Origin: Zygnema cylindricum
Taxonomy: Eukaryota > Streptophyta > Zygnematophyceae > Zygnematales > Zygnemataceae
DNA: 64,000 nucleotides
Reading direction: 5' to 3'
Assembly (NCBI GenBank): GCA_037447655.1
Contig: JBBHKE010000719.1
Location: 40,104 to 104,103 of the forward strand
The position numbers and the translations under genes are program-made. The notes under the pieces were generated by a model. It was not told the origin of the DNA and did not search any database. It saw only the letters and a list, made by a program, of their open reading frames with translations. Positions 47,501 through 58,017 of the stretch are shown in pieces (position 1 is the first letter of the stretch; each line of letters starts with the position of its first letter).

Positions 47501-50500
47501 TGTCAAACTGTCAATTAGGAGCTATTTTTGCTTGCTTTTGTTTCTTAGGCTGGATGACCTTTTGTAGCTTGTTATTTTATTGTTATTGCTACTTTATTTA
47601 TTGATATTTGTCTGTTGATGTTTTGTTGACGGGTAATTTTGCAGGTGTACACGAAACTGGTCAAAAGGGAACTTTTGTGACAGCTAATGGGAGAAAATTA
47701 GAAACTGATTATCTGTTTATAGCTACAGGAAGTCGACCAATGACTTCATGGCTGAGAAGTGAGTTCCAAGTTTTCTTTACATTCGTATTAGTTTGCTAGT
47801 TCAATTTTCTTACTAGTCCACCTTTCGGCTGGCTTGGTTTAATTGGAGAGAAGTGCCGTTTTTGCCAATGGCCAAAATTTCTTTCACAGTTTATTTTTTC
47901 CTCTTTCTATCATTTTATTTTATAAACTTGTAAACTTGTGTTTGTCGCATTTACAGAGAATGCTACACCATTTGTAAACGCGGAAAAGTGTGGTTTTAGT
48001 ATACATTTATTAGTTAAATTTTGCTAATTTAATTTGAAATTTACTTGTTCAAATTTACTTTGTAAAACCTGAGCTACGATATGGCTTCAACTTTTTGCCC
48101 TTTACTACGTACCATTCACACGGTACACTTTGTTTTGCCATTAGAGTAAAGAAATTATTAGTGTGCCAAATGACGTGGCTAATTCTGAACCGTGTGAAGT
48201 TAGTGTCGATAGAAAAACAATTACTGTTGTAAATACCATTTCAGGTTCAGGGGCTAGAATATAGGGTCAACAATATAGCGTTGTTAACTTCAGTAATGGC
48301 ACTCTAATTCGGGGCCAAAGGTAGATAAACATTTCCGTCCAACAAATCCAACGGATCCTAAGGTTCACAGGCTTTCGTGACATTTGCTGATGTCAGCAAA
48401 AACACACAGCAACAGTAATTTTTTGTCAAGTATATGTGGCCAATTTTTCGTTCATCATCTTTTTCGCTCCATTGACAATGTTCATATATGCTGGATGAGG
48501 TCTAATTTCAATGTTTTTTTTTTCTTTTGCGTATTAACTGTTGGGTTTCTGTCGTGTTTTTCCTCAGCATCTTTCGAAGACTGTCTGGATGAAAATGGGA
48601 GAGTTGTAGTGGACGAATATTTTCGGGTGGGAGGATATTCCAACATTTTTGCTATCGGTGATGTCACCAATGTCCAGGTAGGTTCAGGGTGTTTTAGGGT
48701 TTTTTTGGGTTTTTTTTGGGTTTTTTTCACAATTTGACTGCAAATCCATGAATGGGAAACAGGTGAAGGTAAGTGAGTTCCACTAGTATTTTGTACTAAC
48801 TCAAACATAACTTCAGGAACTGTGTGAAAAGAAAAGATTAGAGAACAATAATCTGTTAAAATGCTCTAATAATTGTGTGTGCAAACCACCTCCTCAAACT
48901 CTTTTCAATGGGTTCAATCGAGACGTACTGTGTGATAGCTAGAAGTTCAAATTGGTACACCGCGCATCGTTATTAGTGTCAAAGTCACTAATTTGGGTTC
49001 TTAAAATTTTGATTTTTTTCCTCAAATAGGATACATGATTTTAATTTTTCCTTGACGTTAATTGAGGTACCGTACAAAATAGCGTAAAGAACTAAAGTTC
49101 AATAAGATCTAAATAGCGTGGTGTACGGTCGATGTCAGACCGTACATAAATGTACCTTTTCAAGTGAAAATTTTACAAAAACTGAATTAAATCGGACGCT
49201 TACGCATAAGAGCGTGCGCTAAAAAAAACGGGATTGGTCTAACACGTAAATTAGTCTGACATGTACGGATATTTAAATTTCACTACGGTGTACGATTTTT
49301 TATATTTTGTACGGATACATATAATAATGTATATAATCGTACAGAAAATTTTTCAATTTTGCTGTTCCAAATTAGCGTTAACACTGAAATTAGAATAAAC
49401 CTTTTTTTTGTTAATTTTCAAATTCTTAATTAGCGTCAATGACGGTATATTTACTTACACACTATTTAAACTTTGACACTAATAACGATGCGCGGTGTAG
49501 CCTTTTAGTACATCGTGGATCGCTATTATCGTTAAGAAATAATTTGTACGAGGACTGTTTTACAGTTAGATTCTATATTTGGTTCCAATGACGTAGACAA
49601 TTCTGACTGCTGAAATACCGTAGTGAATTTCAGTCAATATTGACGATTTTGCCATATTGACATCGATATATTGCGAGTATCTTCTGTTGGATATTAGCGA
49701 TATATCGATTATCAAGACCCCTAAAAAAGGTACATATCAATTTTCGGCAAAGCCTATTTGGATGTAAATCACAATTAATACCACTGCTTAAGTAGGTGGC
49801 GCAAAATGAGCCACGCCCTCCAACCATAATTTATATCAATACACTTTTAACACTAATAATTCACTGACAATAATATCAGTGAATTGTGTAGTTCCTTTCA
49901 AAACAACCAACTCAACTAACTAACTAACCAACCTATCCACTCTTTTTGCACTTGCATATTTTCCTTTTTTATGTTCTTTCATCAGGAAGCTAAACAAACT
50001 AATCTACACACTTTTTCTCTCTTTCTCTTGCTCTCTTTGTGCTTATTTTATTATTCCTTTTTGTATGTTTTCTCTTTAGGACGCCAAACGAACTAACTTC
50101 TCCACTTTTTTTATCCTTTCTCTTTCTATACTTTCTCTCATTTTATACTTTCCTTTTTCTATGTTTTTTTCCCTTCTTGAGGACGCCCGAACAATAATCC
50201 ATCCTCTCCTTCTCTTTACACTTCCTCTCTTTTTATTACTTTCACTTTTTATGTGTTTTCTTTAGGACGCCCGAACAAACTAACCTATCCACTCTTTTTA
50301 TACGTTCGATTTTAATACTTTCCTTTCTAATATCTTTTTCCTTCAGGAAGCCAAACAAGGTTATTCTGCGCAAGAACATGCGAGAAAATGTGCTTCGAAC
50401 CTTAAACTCCTTTTACAAGAAGGCTTAAATGCCTCTGGATTAAAGCCCTATATACCTCCACAAGAAGCTTTGCTTCTATCTCTCGGACGAGCCAATGGGA

Positions 50501-50607
50501 TTGCCCAATTGCCCCTTATGACCGTGACGGGAATCATGCCCACAATGCTTAAAAGTAAAGGTCTGTTTATAGAGAAGACTAGAAAAGACTTGGGTTTACA
50601 TTTTTAG
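44503..50607 (+). CDS. FSP1/AIFM2-like NAD(P)H oxidoreductase, right copy, seven exons
   Basis: Exons: 44503-44600, 45911-46167, 46402-46415 (14-nt microexon), 46788-47013, 47645-47758, 48568-48677 and 50347-50607 (TAG at 50605-50607). Exon lengths and intron phases are identical to the left copy, giving 359 aa with the same FAD (GGGIAG), NAD(P)H (GGGPVG) and AIGD motifs. Likely role: membrane-associated NAD(P)H-quinone reductase of the FSP1/AIFM2 family. Start chosen at the ATG that begins MARRKVVIAGGG, directly before the Rossmann fold. Intron 1 contains an expanded CT microsatellite (45152-45412). Intron 6 contains a MITE (48958-49497) and a small hairpin insertion that the left copy lacks. 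Neither insertion touches a splice site. The acceptor of exon 4 (GCAAG before AAATTG) was chosen by frame. Confidence 0.94.
45152..45412 (+). repeat. CCCCTCT microsatellite in intron 1, right FSP1 copy
   Basis: About 260 bp of CTCTCCCC units. Overlapping Pro/Ser/Leu-only frames here come from the repeat and are not genes. Confidence 0.9.
48958..49497. mobile_element. 540-bp MITE, CACCGCGCATCG TIRs, TA target, right arm only
   Basis: TIRs of 28 bp, perfectly matched, begin CACCGCGCATCGTTATTAGT. TA at both sides (48956-48957 and 49498-49499). The left arm has a single TA at this point (ATTGGTAGCC on the gene strand), an exact empty site. TA duplication and short TIRs place it with the Tc1/mariner/pogo group. 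It lies in intron 6 of the right FSP1 copy. Confidence 0.93.
49855..49895. repeat. short hairpin insertion in the right arm
   Basis: AATTCACTGACAATAATATC followed by AGTGAATT forms a perfect stem. The left arm lacks it (about 27770), so it is a recent private insertion or footprint. Confidence 0.6.
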
Positions 50608-51409
50608 TACACTGTCGATTTACATTTTAGGTCTTACGTTTTTATTTACGTTCTTGTACAAGTTTGTCGTGTTATTAGGTTTACTTGGAGACGACGACGG
50701 TTAGATGATACATTATTGCAAAGCGTTATAAAATTAAAATTTATATATTAAATTCATTTTTTTTTATTTTTTTTGTGTTTCCGTGATGTGACCCAATTGG
50801 GTCATTTATGGTCAACTTAGGATTAAAAGATGTATTCTTTGTTTTGTACTTTATGGTGCAGTTTAGTTAAAATATTTCCCTCAGTCTCGGGTTAGTCGTA
50901 TGTTTAAAACTCCTATCAAGTTTGTTAATGTAGAATAGATGTATTACCTTTGAATTACCTTGTTTAGTGTTTAGTACATTGTTTAATTATCAATACATTG
51001 TTTACTTTTCTCCTCGAATAAACCAAAGGGTTGTAAGCATGTAACACCGGATTATGGGCATTTATGTGGATGAGCTTATGATGCCTGTTGTTTTTAAATA
51101 TTGAAGGTTTCGAGAAAGATGTTGTCGATCTATATTTATTTGCGGCTATTGCTTCTCTTTTTCTCTCTTTTTCGACATTGTTTTTTTGGTTGTCAGTTAA
51201 ATGGTTTCACTCTTCCTTTGTGATTTCCGAATAGGGAATTAGAAGTACAACAGACTTATTTCCACTTTTGTCCTTATTATTCGCTGTTTTTAGATCTTTC
51301 CCATCAGCGAGTTCAACGTTTTTGTAACTTGCGATTTTGTATGTTCATTGCTTTTGCCTTGCTTATCCTTTTTGTTTTATCCCCTCCACATGTAGTTTTT
51401 GAGTTATAG

Positions 51410-51478
51410 CTTGCTGCACCTTGCTCCCGTCTGATGGTTTACCAACGAGCTTTTTAATAAAGTCGGTTTTTTTTTTTT
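51410..51478 (+). mobile_element. non-LTR retrotransposon 3' tail fragment, right arm
   Basis: GATGGTTTACC..GAGCTTTTTAATAAAG and a T-run, inverted partner of 26165-26235 and related to the 3' flank of the RT pseudogene at 60.9 kb. AATAAA may be its polyadenylation signal. Confidence 0.4.
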
Positions 51479-51589
51479 ATTATTTATAAAGATGATTTGA
51501 TTTAATTGAATGGAACAATCGAAAACTACCAATGACCGAAAACATGCACCTAAGCTGAAAACGCCTACTTTGAATTATGAAGAGAAAAA

Positions 51590-51958
51590 TGGAGTTATTC
51601 ATCGGGTAAAAATTTATCGCTACGGTAAGAAAGCTCGATGTATCACTCTGGGACAAACAAAAATTATTGCGATATATTTGGTAAAAGGTGGCGGTCCGTG
51701 CAGATTTAGTACGGAAAATCGTACGGTAAATATTACGGTAAATCGTACTGTAAGTCGTTGTACGTTAGATCTCGGGAGGGACCTAAAGTCCATTCAATAT
51801 ATCGCAATGAAAGTATATTGTAATATTAGACGATATATTGACCAAGCATGTCGATATTGAACTTCTCAATATATCAAAACTATATGTCAATTATGAGGTA
51901 CTCAAAATTAGGTGCATATCGAATATCGGCAGGAGGCATTCGATACACAACACTACAG
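51590..51958 (-). mobile_element. hAT-like terminal fragment, right arm
   Basis: Inverted partner of 25684-26060. Ends CGATACACAACACTA at 51944-51958. Confidence 0.55.
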
Positions 51959-51960
51959 TA

Positions 51961-51993
51961 CAAAAAAAACCCTAAAAAAACCCTAAAAAACCC
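51961..51993 (+). repeat. short telomere-like (CCCTAAA)-type run
   Basis: Three CCCTAAAAAA-like units, absent at the equivalent site in the left arm. Too short and A-rich to be a telomere. Confidence 0.6.
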
Positions 51994-52204
51994 GTGAATC
52001 GCTATTAGTGTTAATGTTTTTTTGCCAACTCAAAACATCTTTTCTCCGTACACATGTAAGATTTTGGATCTGACGGTTGCGATTAAAAGGAAGGAGTCTT
52101 AGCTTCCAATTGTCGGTCTCAGATTGAAAATCGGACAAATGTGTACAGAGAAAAGATGTTTTATGTGGTGAAAAAGTTGTTAACACTAATAGTGATACAC
52201 GGTG
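51989..52204. mobile_element. MITE, full-length in the right arm
   Basis: About 216 bp. TIRs CCGTGAATCGCTATTAGTGT and its inverted partner, ending ACACGGTG followed by TA. It also has subterminal CAAAACATCTTTTCTC/GAGAAAAGATGTTTTA arms. Related to 58470-58688. The left arm carries only the 46-bp collapsed form. Confidence 0.8.
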
Positions 52205-52205
52205 T

Positions 52206-52752
52206 AATTGTCACATTCGGGTTTCATTCTGACGACTTTTTGTTATTTTCCCGTCTAAAAGGTTATCTGACGACTTTTTGTTATGTTCACAGCCAATATT
52301 CGTTCTGACGGCAATGGTTAGTTAAACATAAAAACTTTCAGATGACAACTTCTCATTATTTTCACAGCCAAAAGTGATTCAGACTACTTTTTGTTATTTC
52401 TACACCCAAAATTTCACCGGACGGCTTTTCATTATATTTTGGCATCCAAAATTTCATCAAACGACATGTCATATATTTTCACAACCATTTTTCTTTCTAA
52501 CGACTTTTTGATATTTTCACATCCTAAACTGAATATGATGACCTTTCAATATTTTCACATCTACAAATTTTACATGACGATTTGTCATTTGACAACTTTT
52601 CGGTATTTTTACATCCAAACGTTCACCTAACAACTTTCTACTATATTTTCACATCCATAATGTATAATGACGACTTTGTGATACTTTCATATCAAAATTT
52701 CAGCTGGACGACCTTTTGTTATATTCACATCCAAAATTTTATCTAACGAATG
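52206..52752 (+). repeat. 39-bp-type minisatellite, right arm, inner part
   Basis: GACGACTTTTTGTTATTTTC + ACATCCAAAATT units, inverted partner of 25000-25620. Interrupted at 52753 by the hAT element. Confidence 0.85.
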
Positions 52753-52760
52753 GTTTTTAG

Positions 52761-54813
52761 TAGTGTTGTGTATCGGTAAGGATCTGTCGATAACATATAT
52801 TGACATTTTATCGGGTACCCGATAATCGATATATTGGCACGATATATCGTCATCGATGTTATCGCCGATAAATAACCGATATTTATTGGTTATTATCGGT
52901 GATAACACCGATATCGATAACTATCGGCGATAATGGTACGGACCGTACAGATAAATATGGTGGTTGTAAATGGCAGCAGTCTGACCGATGTAATCACTTC
53001 ATAGATGTCTCGTGCGCATATTACACACGGTATAAACTAACGAATAACACGTACGGTACGCATCAAACGATGATGAATAGAAGATAAATTGCGTACCTTA
53101 CTTTGTACCCGTGCAATATTTTTACAATTACGTACAGTGTCCGTCTATGTTCGTACATTTTAGAGTTCTTTCACGGGATTTTTTAGGGTTTCCAAGGTAC
53201 ATTGTTGTACGTTCCTTTATATTTCAATACAGTTGCCGTAGATATTCCGTACTATTAGGTCTTTTAGGGAACACTTTTATACAATTTCATACAATATCCG
53301 TACTTTTTAATATTTTTAAAGATTTTCTAAGATTGTGCTTTGTAAATGGCGGTACAGCGAAATTTACACGAATTTAACGAAAAGTATGAAAAAGACGAAT
53401 ACTACGTAGTTTTCGTAAAAAAGTTTAAATTTGTACGAATTGGACATCGACGGTTCAGTCTACTCTATTCATCTGTTCGTTTTTTTTTTCGAAAAAGTTT
53501 GAATCTCGAATTTTAAAATGTATTTTAATTTTTTCGTTTCGGTAAAAGAGTTTTAGAACTATTAAGTATTGTTTTAAATTTGTCTACGTTTACATGTTGC
53601 GCTGTCCGTAATAATTAACAGTAAAATAGATACGGAACAAATTGTTATACATGGCATGCCACGCTATATAATGTAAATAATGTAATACAGTATATTATTG
53701 TAACAGGATCTTCTACCACTCACAAAATCCCATTACTACCAACAATTCCAACCACACATTCCAAACATTGGAAAATACACATCCACATTTGACAACACTC
53801 CCATAAGGATAAGCTTTAAATTAGAAGAAGCTTTTGTCCACATAACATTAGCTTGGTCTCTTGCCCTCGTGGCTCAACCCTTCTTATTAAAGTTTTCCAC
53901 TACTCTCCACTCTTAATAATTCTATCTCTTAACTACTAAAACGCTTTTTAGTTAGTAAGAGATTTCAATGCAAAAATGCCTTTTCTCCAATTTAGTATTA
54001 ATCGCTCAGGACCAAGATCAGTCGGAATTTCCACAAACTTTTCCCAAAGGAAAAAGATGTCTACTCTCCTCTTACACTTCACTATTTATCTAACATCGCC
54101 CTGGACTCGCCAGGCCAGAGTCAACGCTCCGTTTTAACAGGTTTTTACCTGGGCCGATCATTTATCAGCAAGGACTCAGACTGACCAATGCAAAAACGTG
54201 CGAAATCTCTCACTAACTACTTAGCACTTTACTAACAAATCAAACGTTACGTTTCACTACGTAACATTTACGTGCAAAAGTGCGCGCCAAACGAAACGCG
54301 ACTTCGCACGATCGTGCGTAACAAATTTCCCACGCGAAACTTCCTACGAAATTCCATTAAGTGAAAGTGACGTCTTGTACTAAAATTTGTACGAAACGAA
54401 CCACCTTGCATACTAAAAGTTTCATTAGAACTTTATGAAACGTACACGCGTAATTTCGGTACTAATTTGACCCTTAACCCGTTTCAATGATACCCACTTG
54501 TTATTTAGACCCCAGGCTGTCACCTAAACACACACATCGCTATAACTTTTAAAATATAACTCCAAATAGCGAGATTCTTTCGCGGACGTCTACAAATTTA
54601 GTACTCTATAATCATAACACCTAAATACCCTTTTATAAACAAGTTCGATCCGCTATTACTGTTACAATTATAGAGTAATATAGTATGCGTACTATATAAT
54701 TTTTAAGTTATCACCGATATGGAATTTTTTGGTCTCGACCCAATATATCCTCTAAACGATAACTATCAATATCAGTGTTATCGCAATAAGTTTTTTAACG
54801 ATACACAACACTT
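52761..54813 (+). mobile_element. non-autonomous hAT element, TSD GTTTTTAG, right arm only
   Basis: Ends TAGTGTTGTGTATCGGTAAGG and CGATACACAACACTT, flanked by the 8-bp duplication GTTTTTAG at 52753-52760 and 54814-54821, the hAT signature. The left-arm minisatellite runs uninterrupted across this point. Internal sequence is homologous (inverted) to 59645-60438, apart from a nested solo LTR at 53699-54666. Without that LTR the element is about 1.08 kb and has no transposase. Confidence 0.9.
53699..54666. mobile_element. solo LTR (968 bp), TSD ATTAT, nested in the hAT element
   Basis: TGTAACAGGATC at one end and ACTGTTACA at the other (7-bp inverted TGTAACA/TGTTACA ends, typical of Ty3/gypsy LTRs). 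Flanked by ATTAT at 53694-53698 and 54667-54671. The related hAT copy at 59645-60438 lacks it. Confidence 0.9.
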
Positions 54814-54821
54814 GTTTTTAG

Positions 54822-55020
54822 GTACACATCTAAAATTAAACCTGACAACTTTTTTATATTTTCACATCCAAAATTTAACTTGAAAACTTTTGGATGCATT
54901 TTCACATCCTTAATTGAGTCTGACGACTTTTTGTTATTTTCACATGCAAGTTTCATTTTGAAGACTTTTTGATATTTTCACGTCCAATGGTTATCTGAGG
55001 ATATCTCGCTACAGTCTTAC
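54822..55020 (+). repeat. 39-bp-type minisatellite, right arm, outer part
   Basis: Continues the array after the hAT insertion and aligns with 24795-25010 of the left arm, marking the outer limit of recognisable palindrome homology. Confidence 0.8.
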
Positions 55021-55039
55021 ATCCAGAGGTAATCAATCA

Positions 55040-55815
55040 AGGACTGGTGACAATCAAGGACCGGCCGCGATCTCGTATCAACGGCGGCGATCTCGACGAT
55101 TGGCGGCGGGGAAGCGGCGAACTCGAGGATCGGCGGCGCTGCGACAATCATAAGGATAGGGGAAGCAGCGGCGAGCTCAAGGATCGACAGCACGGCGGCG
55201 AGCTTGATGATCGGCGACATGGCGGCGATCTCGAGGATCGGCGGAGGAGCAGCGATCTCGAGGATCGGCGGAGGAGCGGCGATCTCGAGGGTCGGCGGCG
55301 CGGCGGCGAGCTCCAGGATCGGCGGCGCGGCGGCAATCTCGAGGATCAGCGGCGCGGCTGCAATCTCGAGGATCGGCGGCGCGGCTGCAATCTCGAGTAT
55401 CGGCGGCAAGCTAGGGGGTCGGCGGCGCGGCGGGGATCTTGAGGATTGGCGGCGGGGCGGCGATCTCGATGATCATCGGTGCGGCGGCTAGCTCGATGAT
55501 CGGCGACGCGTTGGCGAGCTTGAGGATCGGCACGCAGCGGCGAACTCGAGGATTGGCGGTGCGGCAGAGACCTCGAGGATCGGGATTGGTAGTGCGGCGG
55601 CGATCTTGAGGATCGGCGACGCGGAGGCCATCTCGTGAATCGGCGGCGCGACAGCGACATCGAGAATATGCGGCGCGGCGGCGAATCCTCGGCTGCGCGG
55701 CGACGAGCTCGAGGATCGGCGGCGCGGCGCCGAACTCGAGGATCTGCGGCGGCGCGGCGGCGATCACGAGGATTGGCGGCTCGGCGACAAGCTCGAGGAT
55801 CGGCGACCCAAGACC
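55040..55815. repeat. 27-bp GC-rich satellite variant
   Basis: Units of 27 bp (ATCTCGAGGATCGGCGGCGC..). The GAGGATCGGCGGCG core is shared with the reverse complement of the 28-bp satellite beyond the left arm. Because 27 is divisible by 3, frames show a 9-residue periodicity (LEIAAAPPI or GDLEDRRRR). The long frames here are treated as repeat shadows. Confidence 0.8.
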
Positions 55816-55829
55816 GAGGATCAAAATTG

Positions 55830-56600
55830 GGGAAAGACAATTCAAAAAAGACAAGAAAAGACAAAACGCATATAAGATTACACATAAATGACAATAAATT
55901 AAAGACAAAATACAAAAATATGGTAAAATACACGAGATAAAATACATAAAGACAATATACAAAGGACAAAAAGCGTAAAAGACAACCTAGAAGAAAAATG
56001 CACAAAAGACAAAATACATAACAGATAAAGAACAACAAAAGAGTCAACATAAAAGACAAATATATAATGCCAAAATACTGAAAAGACATTACACAAACGA
56101 CAAACTACAGAAAAAGCAAAACACAGAAAATATAAAATATAGAAAAAGACAACACAAAAAAAGACATAAAAAACATAAATGACAAAATACTTGAAAGACA
56201 AAAGACATACAAGACGGAATACATAAATGAAAATATACATGAAAGGGAGGGAGAGGTAGAGAGGTAGAGGTTTAGGTGGCTTGTGCTCCAACACCGTGGT
56301 GGGGTGCAGGTGGACCATCTGACACACATAAAAGATAAAATGCATTAAAGAGGAAAAGTACATAAAAGACAAATTATAAAAAAACATTGCATGAAAGACA
56401 TAACATGGAAGGCAAATTTTACAAAAGCCAAAATACAGAAAAGACAAAATATACAAAAGACAACCATTAAAAACCCTAAAAATACATAGACAAAATACAT
56501 AAAAGAAAACAACAGAATACAAGAAAGACAAAATAGTTAAAACAAAATAAAGCAAAAACAAAATACAAAGAGGACACAATACATAAAAGTATTATTATTA
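55830..56600. repeat. degenerate AAAAGACAAAATACAT repeat
   Basis: Irregular tandem copies of a 15-18-bp A-rich word. A stranded exon lies within it at 56275-56318. Confidence 0.75.
56275..56318 (-). pseudogene. exon fragment of a PRP43/DHX15-like DEAH-box helicase
   Basis: After an acceptor-like TTTTATGTGTGTCAG the minus strand encodes MVHLHPTTVLEHKP. This matches the C-terminal OB-fold region of PRP43/DHX15 splicing helicases (VVxLHPSTxLxHKPEWV). It then breaks off into CT-rich repeat with no donor site. No neighbouring helicase exons were found, so this looks like a stranded fragment. Confidence 0.5.
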
Positions 56601-57130
56601 TGGGAATTATTCTACTGTATTAGTATTGGTATTATTATATCTGATATTCTAACTATTGTGAATAGTCATATTATGACTGAATTTAATCTTAGTATTATTA
56701 CTAAAACTGTTATTATTAGTATTATTGTTACTCGAGTATTATTACAAAAACTGTTAATACTAGTATTATTATTACTCGATTACTATTACGGGACTCAAAT
56801 TATTATTACTAGTATTAGTATAACTGAAATTAATGTTACTAGTATTACATGACTGAAATTATTATTACTACGCATTATTATTTCTAGTATATTACTAGCA
56901 TTATTATTACTCAAATTATTTATACTCGCATTATTATGACTCAAATCATTATTATTTGCATTAATTATTACACAAATTATTATTACTAGTATTATTATGA
57001 CTGAAACTATTGTTACTAATATTATTGTGACTGAAATTATTGTTACTAGTTTCATTATTATTAGTATTATTACTAACAAACTAATATTACTAGCATTATT
57101 ATGACTCAAATTATTATTACTGAAATTTAA
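56585..57130. repeat. ATT-rich degenerate microsatellite
   Basis: TATTATTACTAGTATTATT-like units, highly AT-rich. Open frames (Ile/Asn/Val only) are compositional. Confidence 0.8.
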
Positions 57131-57535
57131 ACTAAAACTAATTATTACCGCCAGGGATCTGAGTCATACCATAATGTATTTTTCCCTCTCCACACCAATT
57201 AGAGTTTCCTCATTGGGACAAAGAATTTGTCACCGATACGGTCACGGGTTCTCCGGAACACAGGGACTGCTTGTGCACATTACCTGCCCAGAAAAAAAAA
57301 CGCGGGAAAAATAATGCAAAAAGTCAGAGGTGAAAAGGTGGCGCCTTTTGAACGAAGTTCAATTGCTACAACTAAGAGTGACCCTGGAAAGACCTCATGA
57401 AAAGCCTTTTGAAAAACCCCAAAAATCCCACAGAAAAGAACCGTTAACCCAAAAACAAAGCGATAAAAAAAACACAAAAACAACATCCTAAACATCTTCA
57501 AAAATAGTTAACTTAAAGAAACCCCAGAAATACCC
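57131..57535. other. unassigned, locally GC-richer segment
   Basis: 57185-57290 is less repetitive and open in more than one frame on both strands, ending at a CAG. It could be another stranded exon but I do not recognise it. Confidence 0.25.
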
Positions 57536-57542
57536 AAAAAAA

Positions 57543-57622
57543 ACCTCCCTCCCTCCCCCTCCCCCTCCCCCTCCCTCTCCCTCTCCCTCTCCCTCTCTCC
57601 CTCTCTCTCTCTCCCTCTTTTT
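57543..57622. repeat. CCCTCC/CTCT tract
   Basis: About 80 bp of pyrimidine repeat with short period. Confidence 0.85.
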
Positions 57623-57817
57623 TTTTGGCACTTATAAAGCAGCTTTTCCTTGGGTTAGAACACCTGCTATCAACTCTCCCCGAGAATAAAATAAAAGATG
57701 AATCGTTTAGGAGGAAGTTTGCAAACCGATAATCCTTAGAAAAGAGCGTTTCAATCAAACAATTCACAAGGAACAAGGAAAGGAGTAGCAAACAAGATCC
57801 ATTTCTGAATTTCTCAC

Positions 57818-57877
57818 CATGGCAACTTTTGAATCATTGTCGTGACTTAACCTGCTCAGTGTATCTATAACATTGAT
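57818..57877 (-). pseudogene. stranded 60-nt exon of proteasome subunit RPN1 (PSMD2)-like gene
   Basis: Between an acceptor (TTTTTTATGCAG) and a donor (GTGAGAAATT) the minus strand encodes exactly 20 codons, phase 0 at both ends: INVIDTLSRLSHDNDSKVAM. This is the highly conserved RPN1 segment (xVMDTLSRLSHDTDSEVAM) of the 26S proteasome base. The expected flanking exons (GLIGAGTNNARIAGML downstream, ALGLLCxSNP upstream) were not found within several kb, so it is an orphan exon or part of a gene with very long introns. Confidence 0.6.
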
Positions 57878-58017
57878 CTGCATAAAAAAAAAACAATCAA
57901 GAGATTCAGCTTCTAGAAACAAATACGAAGGGCTCTGCAAAAACGAATACTGTTTAAATTGATTTGGCACACAAAAAACCGATTTTCCCTGTTTGAAACT
58001 TCAATTAGACTATTAGA

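Larger units (their letters stand above)
39172..55025. repeat. giant palindrome, right arm
   Basis: Inverted partner of the left arm. Base differences of a few percent by eye are spread along it. Insertions private to this arm are 48958-49497 (MITE), a hairpin near 49860, MITE sequence at 51989-52204 and the hAT element 52761-54813. These rule out a simple mirror-image copy made during sequencing. Confidence 0.92.

Noticed and set aside
24795-55025. Palindrome as a pure assembly or template-switch artefact
   Set aside because: Arms differ by scattered substitutions, by insertions with proper target duplications and by collapsed versus full-length elements, which an artefactual mirror copy would not show. 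Long-read proof is still needed.
55017-56089. Long ORFs with 9-residue periodicity (for example 247 codons on the minus strand)
   Set aside because: Produced by the 27-bp satellite and flanking A-rich repeat. No non-repetitive domain.
57185-57290. Possible coding exon
   Set aside because: Several frames are open on both strands and none matches a family I recognise. Kept as unassigned sequence.
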